Shown here: positions 23,701 through 37,073 of the stretch, piece after piece
Layout of the letters: each line of letters opens with the position of its first letter
How positions within the stretch are numbered: position 1 is the stretch's first letter
Made by a program: the position numbers and the translations under genes
The notes under the pieces: generated by a model
The model's input: only the letters and a program-made list of their open reading frames with translations
Database searches by the model: none
What the model was told of the DNA's origin: nothing
Assembly (NCBI GenBank): GCA_973895155.1
Contig: OZ316893.1
Location: forward strand, 12,958,001 to 13,022,000
Length of the DNA: 64,000 bases
Direction: 5' to 3'
Source: Marsupella aquatica
Lineage: Eukaryota; Marchantiophyta

Positions 23701-24197
23701 TCACGAATTTCTGAGCTGCTGGTGCCAAACTCACCACCACTCGGAGGAACACTACCATGCTCCAAATCCTGCATGCTCTTCTGACCATCCAGCTCAATCC
23801 CCTCATCCTCCAAAAACCCTTCAATTTCATCATCATCGGAGTCATCGGAGTCATCATCATCCGAGTCATAGTACTCAAAGTCATCCTCCTCATCATCTTC
23901 CTCCTCCTGGTCCACCTCATTTGCTGATCCCACAAAATTGGGAGCCTGCCTGCCACTCCCCAAAACTCCCTCTTCATTGCTTCCAGTCAAGGTTCCACCA
24001 GCAGCCAAACCCAGTGGGGAGCGCACATGCCTGGCCCAGTACTCCCGAGCTCGTGAGGGCTCTAGAGTAACTCTTTCCTTCCTAGAGAAATCACCTTTCC
24101 CGAATGTCTGCCTTTCCACTGAGACACACTGAACTCTTGGCAGCCCAGCTGCCTGAGAATTCGGCAGAAATATAGCGGATGCACTCATAGTGCGCAT
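20799..24197 (-). CDS. ISE2: ISE2-like plastid DExH-box RNA helicase (DExH15), two exons
   Basis: Ski2-like DExH RNA helicase; Arabidopsis ISE2 acts in chloroplast RNA processing and affects plasmodesmata. Exon 1 is 24197-23314 and exon 2 is 23130-20799; the GT-AG intron is 183 bp. Joined: 3216 nt, 1071 aa. The N-terminus is Ser/Arg-rich, as for a transit peptide, followed by a very acidic stretch at residues 97-134. Walker A APTSSGKT is at 221-228, DEVH at 320-323, SAT at 351-353 and motif VI QMAGRAGRRG at 625-634. An Arg/Gly/Ser-rich insert sits at about 428-468. The C-terminus MDRPPISELLG matches the family. The ATG at 24197 (MRTMSAS) is the first in frame; the Met at residue 4 is an alternative. 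All helicase motifs are intact. Confidence 0.95.
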
Positions 24198-26234
24198 GGC
24201 GTTCGACGCCAGCTCGACCCAGATGATGAAATGGACAGAGGATTAGCCAGCCTAGCTCTGGAGTGTCCAACAGAAACCCGGCACTTCAGAGATCCTCTCC
24301 TTCTAACTTTGTGAGCTATACATGGCTTGATTCGGTGATTCTTACAATCCAGAGACTGAGGGAGCAGCTCCACGGGACATTCCAAACAAATCCGAAGACT
24401 TCTGCCCCCTCCCGGTCCAGCAGCCCTGCTAAGACCCTTCACTAGGCATTGGCATTCCAACGAGGCATAAAGAATTTCAACCTCATCCTCCAGCTCTACA
24501 ATGAGGTCCAAGCGCAGTACATTCCCAGCAGATGCAAGAATTTCAGGAAGACAAGGCAATTTGGGTCGCTCGAGCTGCGTGTGGACTGGACAAACTGCGT
24601 TCGCCCCAGCCCCAAAACTAGCCTCCACAGTCAAAAGAACTAGACAAAAGTTCCGTGAGCTTTCGTCTGGCAGTCAGCACTCAGAAGCCACCATTCAGCA
24701 CATGAATTTCACCACCGCAACGCACGACTGTTCATCAATTCATCAACAGACAGACAACGCCCTCCTTCGACAGAAGAGTAGTGGGCATTGCGGGGTGGGC
24801 ACGCCTCTCATGCGTCTGGAGATTCGGGTGCCTTTCCGTTTCTCCATAGCAAACTCGAGAGCTCTCAATGTTGTCCAGTACCGTTCCATAGTTTGGGTGC
24901 CTTTATATTACTGCTTTACATCCATAGCAAACCCCACAGCTCTCAAATTTGTACGTTACTTGTACTCTACCTCCATAGCTCTCTAGAGTGTTCAAAATTT
25001 ATCAGTACTTTACCTCCTCCATAGCTCTCTAGAGTGTTCAAATTTTACAGTACTTTACCTCCTCCACAGCTCTCTAGAGAGCTATCAAATTGAATATGCG
25101 GTACTTTACCTCCATAGTACAAACTTTACAGTAGACTTGTCAAATTGTGTACTCCCCCTTCTTGATGAGCTTTGTGTAAGTGTCAAGGTGTTGGAAGCCA
25201 TCTGATCACCCATCCATGGGCCCCACTCTAACTAGACCAGACCCCAACTTACATGGTGTCACTCAAGGTTTCTTAAACTTGCTGTTCTCATTTTTTTTCC
25301 AGTCAGCTGTTCTAATAAATCTGTGTCTACGACCTCAACCATAACCAGACTTCTGGACCAACTTAATCCACGGGCCTCCAGGTTTGAGATGGGTTTCAAT
25401 ACGCTCGCGTAAGAAATCTATGTCTGTGACCTCGACCACAACCAGACTTCTGGACTAGAGATGGCTCAGCGTCAGGAAAATGAGATGGCACAGCATTGGG
25501 AACTGAACATGGCTCCGGACCGGGAACTCTGAATGCCTCATGATACAATAAATCCACTAGGCAGCACCCTTGTGTCAATGATTATTCTTTTATTACAAAC
25601 CTTTAGAATGTTATGACGGTCATGAAAAAGGGGATCTCACACCTCAAAGGTCTCCTCATGCACAATGTCCATGGCATCCTAAAGCTCCAAAAGTCCGGGT
25701 CATCATCCCCATATAGAGATTCATCCTTTGCATCTGAGGCATATTTCTTCGCAATATGTTCCTCCAAGACCTCATCCTCTTCTCTATCTTAATCCCATGC
25801 CTCATGGTGGGCGGTCTGGAAATTATACAAATTAGAACACTAGCAGTAGAACCCAAAAAGCCTTACTAAACCCTAAATTATAGAAGTTTAAAATTGTATT
25901 GGAATAGACAAATATAGTAGTTATAAATTAGTGGGTCATATTGGACTTTAGCAACCTTAAAAATAGAATCATATGTTCAATTCATATGCTCGGGCATCTT
26001 TGGGAAAATTGCAAGGAAATTGTGGAATAACAAACTGTCTCAAATATATAACCATTTAAGGTTTTTTGACTATTTCGCGTGCAGCAACAACACGAGTGCA
26101 AATTGGATGGATATTTTGAAACTTGTAATTTGGAATTCATACTGGTTTGCCAAGTACGATAAAGATTTCTGAGAGGATTGTACTGGCCCAACCAACAACC
26201 CAAAACTTTCATACACTTGGTTTTCACAAGTCTC
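24198..26234. other. Upstream region of ISE2 and intergenic DNA
   Basis: The first few hundred bases should hold the ISE2 5' UTR and promoter. Frames antisense to or overlapping the ISE2 start have no domain features. Apart from the tandem repeat at 24973 and a diverged duplication near 25320-25460 (CCAGACTTCTGGAC), nothing is supported. Confidence 0.4.
24973..25079. repeat. 45/46-bp tandem repeat, about 2.4 units
   Basis: CCA(T/C)AGCTCTCTAGAG starts at 24973, 25019 and 25064, followed by TGTTCAAA...ACAGTACTTTACCTCCT in the first two units. Related fragments are seen at about 24850-24960. Confidence 0.88.
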
Positions 26235-26242
26235 AGCATGAT

Positions 26243-26529
26243 CTCGGGGGGTTAACTAAGTGTATATTTTGGGGTACCACGTGCGATCCTAGCCTAATAT
26301 AAATAGACCTATTTTATAAAGAAAATATTCCAAGAATATTCTCTATTTTCAATATTAATAACCTATTTTACTTTATAAAAGGTATATATTAAAGAATATT
26401 CTATAAACATGAGTTTATAATACCTTCTTTTGCCTCCTACCCTTTTTAAAAATTTAGTTAAAATCTGCCAAAAATACCTATTTTGGATCGCACGTGGTTC
26501 CTAAGATTTTTGATAGTCAACCCCCCGAG
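26243..26529. mobile_element. 287-bp MITE with 8-bp target duplication
   Basis: Ends are CTCGGGGGGTTAACTA (26243-26258) and TAGTCAACCCCCCGAG (26514-26529), inverted repeats with 15 of 16 matches. The inverted similarity extends inward through CCACGTGCGATCC on the left and GGATCGCACGTGG on the right, so arms reach about 55 bp. The flanks AGCATGAT at 26235-26242 and 26530-26537 are an exact 8-bp duplication, as made by hAT and P-type transposases. The interior is AT-rich and non-coding. Superfamily is inferred from duplication length only. Confidence 0.93.
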
Positions 26530-26537
26530 AGCATGAT

Positions 26538-29500
26538 GCAATAATTGTTTTTTAATATGTACACGAGGGTTACCTATAGGTTCAATCCGCAACACTGGTC
26601 CAGAAAGCCACATCATTTGATTTGATAGAAAAGTCATTAGTCAACATTATTATTATCAAAATATTCTCATGTTTTTTGAATAACTTACCATACTTCGTAT
26701 CCAATCCAACCTTCTGACCATCTAATATCATCAATTATAACGTACATCTCAAACTATGGAAATAAAGACTATGTTGGGTACAACAGCCCCGGCCATGGGG
26801 AACTACCAAAAAGTCAAATGAGATAAGCTCATGCAGCTAATGGCTTGGAATGGCATAAGCTTTAAATAAACATTTGGAGCCAACAATGCGATTATCTTAA
26901 TAATCGCGGGATGCTTCTTTCGGCGCTTCGCGCCTTTTGCCAGATGGGCCGGCGCACAAAGTTGACTCAAGTTGCAGGAACCTTTGCTCAAATAATGGGA
27001 AAGGCTGAAATATTTGTTGGCGGGAGTGTAGCGGAACCGACGGAAGAAACTACTAAAACTAAGGCCAATAGAGGTGAGTTTAGACCAGTTACGCCTCCCG
27101 CACTCGATTGCGTCTTCTATGGAGACATTTACAATATAGACAACCTTTGGCTGGCTATAAAAGGCTAAACCTTTTGATTATTTCCCACGTTTTACGAAGA
27201 TGCAAAAATGTTTTGAAGGAATCATGACACACAATATTCTGGATTGTTTAGACTTTACAATAATTAAAATGCAAATCAAAATTCCATGGCTATATTTGAA
27301 GCTATTCAATTACAAATACCTATTGTAGCTTTGGTGGATTCTAATATTCCAAACAAATTACATAAATTAATATGAGGTTGTCCAAAAATCTGTGTGGGTA
27401 ACCTGCCTCCCTACGGGGACCAACGTGACACCAGGTCCAATCCAAATGGGTGATTGTGGAGATCATCTCATCGACATGAAAGGCCAAAACCAGGCTTTAT
27501 GATTTAAGTTTATAGTATAGGGTTTTATAAGGGTTTAGGATTTATATAAATGACTTATGGCAAGGTTGCTCTCAAACAAACCAATACCAATGACTAGGTA
27601 ATGAATGGTCGATTAGACAAAATAGTGCAACCTAACTTACAAAACCCTAAAATGAAATAAAAGCCAAATCCAGGGCCTTAGACTAAGTCTCTACAATTAT
27701 GTAGACTGAAACAATTTTGCCCAAAGAAATAAGTGGCAAAAGAATTTTTTAAATGCATTATATGAACACAAATATGCATGGCACCCAAGTTGGAAAAGAT
27801 AATTGTCTCATAATTGTACCTGAAGTGGTGGTTGTGAACACTTACTAGAAGAAAAGGACCCTGTTTGAGACCCTACCTTACATGACTTGGTTGAGACCTT
27901 GAACAATAAGTGACTCCATAATTATTGGTGTCATCTTAGTAACACCTTGTCAACTGAGTTTTACTCAATTTTTGGGAAGTCATATCTATAACTTTTTGGA
28001 AAGTTGCAAGTGTAACTTACTTAAGACAAATTTTCCCAAGTTTTATAAGTGACTCACTCCCCACACGATTATGTATGTGCGCACAATATTGAACAATGCA
28101 ATTATAATTATAGCACTTTTTGGCACCTTGATAACCAGTGTTGCACATATGAACCATATAACTTTGGCTCATATTAAATAATAACCCGGACCCACATCCC
28201 AAATCCAACCCATACATAATGACAATATTTGTTGCACAAATGAACAATCTCGGTCGAGTGCACGCCATGCATATGTCAATTGTCATACCATATATTGACC
28301 CACATTTTCAAACTTTGTTATCGCATACCCCATTAACCAATATTGGATTACCCATCCCTAATGTGCAGGTGATGCACACTTCACCTAGTTGCGTGCTCAC
28401 TAGCTTCCACTCTAGTTAAGTAATGTCAATGTTTTCTAAACTCCAACTTTGATCGAGTTCACATGTAAAAGGGACTTCAATTCCAAACTCCAAGACACAC
28501 AAAATCCACTGAACCCGACATCATTTTCTAAATTCGGTCTCCAAATATACCCCTTAGCCAATATCAGATGGCTGGATATCCCTTCATCTAGGAATAATGA
28601 ACGGCCCAATATTAGGGTACAATGCAATGCCTTTGTTGCAGGACCACTTCTACTTTGAATGACTTCTAATGCGTGTTGTCCTCGATCGGGTTCATGAACC
28701 CCTTCATATAATGGACCATGTTGCTAGTTTACACATGTTACATGGTAATGCCTTTGCCCATTGATAGTTTTGCCCGAACCCCTCATGCCAAAACCCTTGG
28801 GAGAAACGATGAGTGCCTTCACGCGCATAGAGTGTCGGCATTTCGTGAGCGGGAACGACCTTGCCTCACATCGCCAGACTTGGGCCCTAGGTTTACCTGA
28901 GTGAATCCTATCGAGCTGCAACCTTGAAGCTTGTCTCCACTGTGGACATTGCGTCATTGGACTGAGTTGTGGGTTTAGGCTAGGTTACTACGAGCTTCTA
29001 TTCTTGCAGTTGTGACCAACAATTGAGGAGCTGCGCTTGGGGAGCTTATTTTGTTGTAGTACTGTCATGGATGAGGGGTTGTGGATCGGAGGACCGGGGC
29101 GCTGCGACATAGAATTTTTTGTTTCTATTCATTTCAACATTGGATCACCGAGAAGGCTACAACCTCTCTATCTTATTCCTACTATCTAGCAGTTGCAGTA
29201 GTTGGAAGGAGGGCCGAGTGGCAGACATTTTGTCAGTGGAGGACTGAGCTGCGGGTTTGGTGAGGCGTCTAAGCTGCAAGCTTCCATATGTGACATTGCT
29301 AGCTTTGTGAGCTCTCCTAAAAGATAGAGGTTGGGCATAGCTAGAGTTTGCAAATCCTCAGTAACATGGAGCGTTGACATGGAGTTTTAGTGACAAGAAA
29401 ATTCTAGGTTGTGCTGATTGGTTTGAGTGAATGTGAGCTGCGACCGACCCAAGCTGCACTCTACGACCAGTCAACAACATGATGATGCATTTGAGATAAA

Positions 29501-32500
29501 ATGTTTCTCCAACATTGAATATGTATGTAGGGTAGAGTGTGATGAATCCATACACATCAAACACACACGCTCATGTTAGTGCATTTCAACAATTTCATAG
29601 TAATCAGTGATTTCTCTAACTCTGGACATTCTTTTGTCCAATTTTTGATCATGAAATTTCCAACACCAATTATTCTTTTCCCTATAACTTGAGTTCTAGA
29701 GTACATTGTATGTTATGCATAGATTTATTAGGAGTAGCTTGTTAAGCTTCATATATCTTGATCAAAAAATTTCAAATATGATATTGATAAGTCTCATATT
29801 TATCTACAATTTAGTTGACTTAAATTTCCAAAAAGTTGTTATGAAATTTCCAAATTGTTAATAATATTCCAGAATTAGTGAAACCATTGACAGTAATGAT
29901 CGAGTGGACAATTGTTATCCACTTCAATGGATGAATTAACAATTTGAATTTGATTGATATTTACAACAAAATTAAAAAAACAAAATGAGAGACTTCTTGT
30001 TATAGCCTATGTGCACGTGTGTAATTATATGTTGTTATTACTATGCAATCAACTATGATATACTACGTGCATAAATTATTTATGAAAATGCAGTGACTAT
30101 TGAATTTAGTCTTTCCAATTGTCGATATCTTTGGCTCTTGCTTTGACTCCTACTTGTTGTTGACGATATTGATGATGACGAACAGATCCTTGTAGATTTT
30201 GCTCGTCTATTGTTGGTTGATTGGTGAGAGCATATTTATTCCATTGTTCAATTTGATCACTAAATAAAAAATTCTCAAAGTCATCATTTGACAAATTATA
30301 CTCATTCATTGTAAAATTGTCAATGAGAATCGAATCTATTAGTGTCATCATCAGATTCTCTTGAATCATTTTTTATTATCTTGCTATATTTCCATTGGTG
30401 GTATTTATTTCAACAAACTTTGTTGCTCATACTTTTGTTCATAAAATATTTTTAAACGTATAGTTTTTAATCTTCTTCATGCACTTAAACAAACAAGCAT
30501 AATGCCATAAATAATTGCATGTTTCTAAAATAAAAACGAATTCAGACCCATGGATATAAGCACCAGCTACATGTTCTATATTTTCTTGAACAAAATTTTT
30601 TCATACTTTTATTTATTTTTATTTGTTAAAATACATCTCAACATCTTTCGGATTGACCTCCATATCCAAAAAAATATTAGATTGTCATGTAGGATCAATC
30701 ACATGATGTAAATTAATAAAACTATAATTGATCAATTTTGATTTATCCTTATCCGAGTGATCATCCAAATCAGCAATGTTCATTTGCTATATCGCATCTT
30801 GTAGATTTGTTATTCATGATTACCTCTTGTAATGCAAATTGATTCTTCAAATTATCAATGATTCATTTTTTCTCTTGAAGTTATGTCATTTCATTACATT
30901 GATATTCTTTTTGAGTAAGTTATTTGTTGAGCCTTGTCATTTCTCCATCTTGTCATATAGTTGGACCTACTCCCTCATCTCAAAAATAGTTGTCGTTTGA
31001 ATAAATATATTTTCCAGTGTTTTCATCTTCAAATGATTGTGTTGGAGTTTTGACTTGTAGTAGTCAATAATATCAACTTCACAAAACTCAAGATATTACT
31101 TTGTGCAAAGACTATTCTTGATCAAATCACCACTACCCAAACTCTTGCCCGCAAATATTTTTCATGCTCAATGTTTTCTTCTTGGGATCCAAAATACCGA
31201 TAAACTTTGCTGGTACATTGGTACTTGCAGGGATTAAAATGTTTAATGTTTTGTTTGGTGTGCTTACACTTTCAAATTCTATGAAGAATTGTTGAATTGT
31301 AGTTGATTTCTTGTTCTAATGCATAAGCATTTTTTGCGTATGATCTATATCTTTCTATTGGATCTTTTGTTGGCTATTTATATCAGAATATCTTTTCTAG
31401 TACTTTTATTCCTATTACCTGCGACATCCATAACAGACTAGTGCACAGAGTAGGTCATATGTTCTTTTTCAATTTCCGATGATAATCCATCCTCCATTTG
31501 AGGAGAAATTCAGCAATACGAAGTAGAACAAAATGAGGATAAACCAAACTCATTTTGCCTTGCGTCTTTCCTAGAGCATACTTTCAAAATTGTTGTTAAC
31601 AATTCTTCACTATTTCTATTTTAGACATGATAAACTTCTCTTGCGACCAAAACTTTGTGGCCTATAAATCCTCATCAACAAAAATGATTTTGGTAAAATT
31701 TTGAAACTCCACCGCGACATGTTATAATGAGTTATTCATTGTGAGGAGGTCTCACAATCGGTGTTATGATATTCCATTAAATATCGATGGTATTATTGTC
31801 AACACCTTGCAATGGGGCTTAACTCTCTACTAGAGTTAACTTCACCACTTATGCCCCTTCTTATCGTTATCCGGGTTCCTAGGACAGGTGAATAGCAGGA
31901 TAGGAGGTCTCTTTCTCCTTAACTCTCTTTTTTCTCACTCACACACCTGACTAGGTAATTTTATTTCCACCGCTGGAAAGATAACCTCAAAGGGTGGCTA
32001 TCACTCCCTTGCTTTCCCTCTGGAAAACACTCACACAACCCTACTCCCGATCTCAACACGGCAAGTGCCCACCCACAAGTTGTCCCCACAAACTCCCCAT
32101 GTGGCTGCCCCTCCAAGAGTTCCCTCCGTTTACTTCACCATGAGCTTCAAGACCATCACTTCCTATCTCAACAAGGCAAGTGCTTGGTCCCTCCGTCACT
32201 CCCTGGCTTCAAGCCTCACCCCTCTTGGTGTTGAGTCACATCTGAGCTTGCATACACACTCACTGGATTCCAATAACTGTTGGATAGACACTTCAAGACT
32301 GAGGCTTACGCATGAGCCTTTACTGCAAGGAATGGTACAAGATGAGATCACAACACTTCCCCCTACCCTCTCCTTGCTGTCTACCTAGTGGACTAGTCCC
32401 CTGTCCACACTCTCTAGTGCCTTAAGCCAATGCTGACTCTCCCTAAGTGAGATCTCAGCCCCCAGGCTCTCAGCCTTCAAGAGAATGTGCAAATGAACAA

Positions 32501-35500
32501 GTGAGGAGACAACCCCCTGGTTCTCCTCTTTATTTCAACACCCCAGGGCTCCAAACCAACCCAAGCCAAACCAAACCAGGCCTAAGGTGCTAACTCAAGT
32601 TAGTGGTCACCCTGGAACTTAACCCAAGCGTAACTACTTTCCCGCTAATCCTTAACCTGGGTTAAGTTTCTATCTTAATCGCAGGTCAACTTAACTACAA
32701 CCAGTACTCTGGTTTCCACACAAGACCTGAACAGCGGCCACCTCTTAGTGAGACGAGAAACCAGGGTACCCCCTTGGTAACCGAAAACCACTTGCAACCA
32801 TGTAATGGGTGCAATTTGGACTGGCTAAACCACTTTAAATGTAGTTGTTCCACTCTCCATTGTAGTGACACATTACACATTCTTTGAAACAACTTGTAAT
32901 CAAGTAAGTAGTGGGGTGTTTTTAGGACTGACCACAACCACTTTTCATGTGATTCCAAGCCACCATACCTGAAGGACTACCTATATCACTAACTTTTTCT
33001 GGAAACATAGAGATTGAAGGAGTGCCTATTAAATTACCAAAGTAGTGCTTTAAGGAGTGATCCCAAGGGTAATTAAATATAGAGAAAATGAAAATAAGAT
33101 CAAACCAAGTTTAGGGCTTATTTGGTAGCACCACTAGCGGTACTTCTCAAGCTTTGCATGATTTACACACTTTAAAGGAGCAGGGTATGAAAATTGGCAA
33201 TTGGGGGTTTCAGTCATTTACCGTACTCTATTCACGCGGTCTATAGTTTGCATGCATGCTCAAAAACAATTGGGCAATAGGCCTCATCTTGATCATGTCA
33301 TGTCTCACACAAAAAAAGGTGTGTTGCAAGAAATAAATACATTACTACCTAAATACACCACCAAAGATTTTTGGTGTATATTGGAAATTATTCATTTTTT
33401 TCTATAGTTAGAAAGGGCCGGGTAGTCATGACTTAGCAATTATTTTCAGGGGTTAGACGAGGGGCAATGTTGAGGTGGAACTAGTACATTCCACTAATTG
33501 GGGCGCAACTACATTATACAAAATTGGGGGGAGGGCGGGATTGGATTGGAGGCAAAACATAAGGGATGGATAGGATGGTGTAAATTTAACATTTTAATCA
33601 GATGGAGTCGGGGCCTTGGATTATCCCCCATGTTCATGGTTGAGATCACTCAGGGCAATTTCCCTTCATGCCGACTGTACGTTGAGATCACTCAGGGCAA
33701 TCTCCCTTCATCCCAACGGCTGAGATCACTCAAGTTCGCGCCAAACAGCCCTTTGTCCCTCAAAGCTTCCTTGGATTTCATTCGCGATGTTATTTTCTCA
33801 CTAAGTATTGAGCCTCAATGCTGAATGTGGTGGTTTTTGTCTGGCACAAAGGATAACAGGCTTGTGGACGATGCAAGGTCGCGCTGCCATTTTGACTTAA
33901 AACTCTTGTTTCTGAAGGTTTTAGGGGTCTATCGGCCGTGAGCTGGGGCTTCATTCAGTTGCGCTACAAGGGTATCACTTTTCCAAACGGGAGTTGGAAC
34001 CACGGGCTATGATTGCATTTGGTGAAGCCGTGTGGTGAGTGCGGAGCTTGGTGCGGAGTGCTACGGGAGTGCTGCAAGGTCGTGTTGCTTTGTCCGCACT
34101 ACAGCTCTGGAAGTAGGGGTTGTCGATCGATGCTTGTGGATTTTGTGAAGGAGAGTGTGCAGCTGCAATTGCAGGACCGAGGTGCGGAGTGTTCCAGCTT
34201 GACATTTTCAGAAAGGGAGCTATGAGGTTGCTGCCCATGAACCGAAGGGTTTAGGGGTTCTCATCGGTCGTCTTTCTTCCTGGCAGCGGGTCAGTGTGGA
34301 AGGGCTGAAATCGAGCTTTGAGTGACCTCAACTAAGCCGCCTGGAGGTTTTGGTTTCAGTTTTGCTACAAGCCTTGCGGACTTTTAAGGGAGTGCAGAGC
34401 TGTAGGCTGCCGGAGAAAGTTTTCAACTGTAATTGCGAGCTGCGATTGAGGTCTGTGGGCTGCGAGCTAGTGATTGAGTAGAGGTTTAGTGGTTTGGCAA
34501 GCTTGGTGGGACATTGGAGACTCAAAGGTCATCAGTCAAGCTCATTGTTATTGGGACTGTTATCCAATGTAGTTGTGGATTTTTGAGGGTTGGCTGCATT
34601 TTGTCGCCTCCAAAGCTGTGGAGTGTGGGTTGCGATCAAAGCTCATCAATTTTCTGAAGTGGAGTGCAGGCCGGAGCTGCGGGAGTAAATGTGGGCACGG
34701 TGCACTTTGGAGTTAGGGTTGCGATCAAGGCTCATGCATTTTTTCTAAAGTGGAGTGTGGAGTTGCAAGAGTGCAGAGTTGCAAGAGTGCAGAGCTACAG
34801 GAGTGCAGAGTGCGGTTGTTTAGGGCAAGGCATTGCTCTTGGAACTGCCATCAAGCTGATCGAGACCGAGTTGCTGTCAAGCAATTCAAGGGAGGCTTAC
34901 GCTACTGGAAGCACTACTGTTGCATAAGGTGGACTGCAGCTTGAAGGAGCTTGCAAAAGTAGTCAAAGGAGGCTCAGCATACTCGCCACTCCTTTGATTC
35001 AAGGTTAGTGAAGCTTTTGTGCTTCTTTCACTTCCTGGCCATGCTCTGTATTTCTTTTAGCTTTCTTGAACCAAGTATTGGGTCTGTCCTTCCCTGAAAC
35101 AACTGTTGGGTCTCCTTTTCCATGGCCAGCTTCAGTTGCGCCTTGTTTTCTCTCGTCACCGAGCTACTTGCTCTCTACTACAAGTCCGGGGCTGATATTA
35201 GTTGTTTGAATGTCTTGGTTATTCTGTGCAATGGCTTCCCGAATGTATTGTTGAGGTAGCATACATTTCTCTTGGGATCTAGCTCCTCTACCTCAGTTTC
35301 ATTATTCGTCTTTACAGTAGTCCTAGGGTGACCCGTGGATTGTAGTGCGCTTGCTGTGACTGCACACCAATTGAGCTGCTTTCCTTTCCTTTGCATTGAG
35401 ATTGAGATCGAGTTATCAACCTTCAATAGTGGAGCTTCACCAAGTAAGTTTTGTGATTAAGTTTTGGTGGAGCTCACTATTGTTGGCCCTATCCTCCATC

Positions 35501-36419
35501 TCTCTGTTGGCATCCCTGTCCTTCATCTGCTGCTGTTGTGATATGCTTGAATGGGTCTAGAGAATTGATTAGGTTGCATGACCAGCAGATTTGTCATGAT
35601 TCTCTTTGAACATAATCCTTTGATCCTTTTAGTGCTTAGTTATTTCATTCTTAGTTGTCAATCATGTAACGTTGAGTCCAGACAGATTTAGCAGAAGAGT
35701 TAGCAAGAACAGATTGCACCCTCATCAAATGAAATGAGTGGAGGATGTCATTTGCAATTGTTCTGAGCAGATCCATTGCTAGATCTTCTATTCTATGCAA
35801 TGTGCATTATACCTGTCTACTATTGATTTGTATGGTAATATATTTTTGTTTTCAGTCGTCTATTACAAAGTGATTCCGTGCATTGTTGTTACTATCTCTA
35901 ACTTCTGTGTTGCCTCTGATGAAGGTGTTGAGTTAACCCTTTAAGCTGCTTCCAATCAAGCTGTCGAGTCAAGCCGACAAGCTGCCTCCAATCAAGTTGC
36001 CGAGTTAAGCCTTCAATAGTGGAGCTAAGTGATCTAGCTCTGTGGCACTTGAGTACATCGAAAGGACCGAGGTGAGTTTCCCTAAGTAACCACTATTGCT
36101 GTGAGCAATCTTTGAGTGCAGAGTTGGCATTTACTTATTTAGCATACTGGTCTTTGCATTGGGTAATTTGAGTGCAGTCTTCCTCTCCATGTTCCGGGTT
36201 AATTGTTTAAATAGAGACTGTCTACTGGTTCAGAGTTGAAATAGAGACAAATTTGCTTCCATTCTTTTGGAGTGTGGTTCAGGGATACAATACACAAGGC
36301 TAACCTGGATGACAATGAGGACAAGTTATTGTTGACTGCAATTTCTTTTCCACCAAGCCAGATCGAAGGCTTTGTCTTACAATTCAATGAAGGCTTTTGG
36401 GAACCATTATAGAGTGATG
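26538..36419. other. Long gene-poor intergenic region
   Basis: No gene can be supported in this 9.9 kb. From about 29600 to 31800 it is very AT-rich with many stops on both strands. A hairpin pair (GCGATTATcttaATAATCGC at 26888-26907 and GGCGCTTCGCGCC at 26922-26934) stands out locally. A 42-bp repeat with GTTGAGATCACTCAGGGCAA occurs at 33639 and 33681, with a partial third copy at 33721. From about 34020 to 34980 there are scattered short GAGTGC(A/G)GAG-type repeats. The region is most simply old transposon debris. Confidence 0.4.
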
Positions 36420-37073
36420 CGCTGCAAAGATAGGAATGGCGAATAGCGTGAGATGTCCACTCTCAAGGACACTGATTGTCAAGGATATGCTACATTCAAT
36501 TCAGGGGTGGCCACAACTTTCCATGAGCAGATCAAGGAAGAAACTGGGGTGAATTTGGCCAAGCTTACATATGTGGGGGTTCTGACATATATACTTGTGC
36601 TTGACTATGGACCCCTGTTACATTTTGAACCAGCCATAATCTTGAAGGCAAAGTGGATGCGGTCTAAGTGGGGAGAGGACAGGTCTAATTTATCAATGAA
36701 ACATGATGAGACTAGCCTATGGCTTGCCAATTTTAATATGCCTTATCCCTCAATTGAGAAATTAGATTATGTCTGGCCCACTCAGATTGAGTAGGTTTTC
36801 TTCTACCCAAACACAACTAGGGCCTCTTGAAGACATGTTCTCCATAAGGAAAGGAGGTCTCGACGAGTTGTTGAGGGTATAAATGACCTTGAGTTTAATC
36901 ATCTTGTGGATCGTCATGAGGCTGTTGAGGCTGAGCTTATTGCAACAGCTAACAGACAAGTATCCTTGGATGAAGAAGAAATTGTAGTTTTTCAGGAGAT
37001 GGCAATGTTGACAAGAAGTGATAGTGATGATGATGATGTCTGGGAAGATGAAGAAGATTCAGATGAAGAGTGA
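36420..37073 (+). pseudogene. Decayed CACTA-type transposon protein (DUF4216-like)
   Basis: The frame around the ATG at 36453 contains FNSGVATTF, followed by VGVLTYILVLDYG, AIILKAKWMRSKWG, LWLANFN, YVWPTQIE and then VFFYPN, HVLHKERRSRRVV and an acidic tail. This order (NSGV, then Y-G-V-L/I-E-L-Y, K-C-x-W, F-x-L-A, P-x-Q-V-x-Q-V-F) is that of the DUF4216 region in the long protein of plant CACTA (En/Spm) elements. In-frame stops at 36444 (TAG), 36792 (TAG, in a Gln position) and 36828 (TGA, in a Trp position) show decay. No element ends were found around it. Confidence 0.6.

Noticed and set aside
23690-24070. 126-codon His/Pro/Ser-rich plus-strand frame
   Set aside because: Antisense to the acidic repeat of ISE2; its composition is a direct consequence of that repeat.
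24185-24634. 149-codon minus-strand frame overlapping the ISE2 start
   Set aside because: It overlaps the ISE2 ATG in another frame and has no recognisable motifs; it is upstream or UTR sequence.
26570-26610. tRNA-like GGTTCAATCC word
   Set aside because: No acceptor stem or anticodon arm can be folded around it.
26911-27168. 85-codon plus-strand frame next to hairpins
   Set aside because: No domain, no neighbouring exon and no conservation evidence; treated as chance.
30106-30369. 87-codon minus-strand frame rich in Asn and Asp
   Set aside because: Lies in very AT-rich DNA with many stops around it; no family recognised.
32065-32388. 107-codon frame in low-complexity sequence
   Set aside because: Composition is Ser/Leu/Pro/Thr-rich from CT-rich DNA, and there is no supporting structure.
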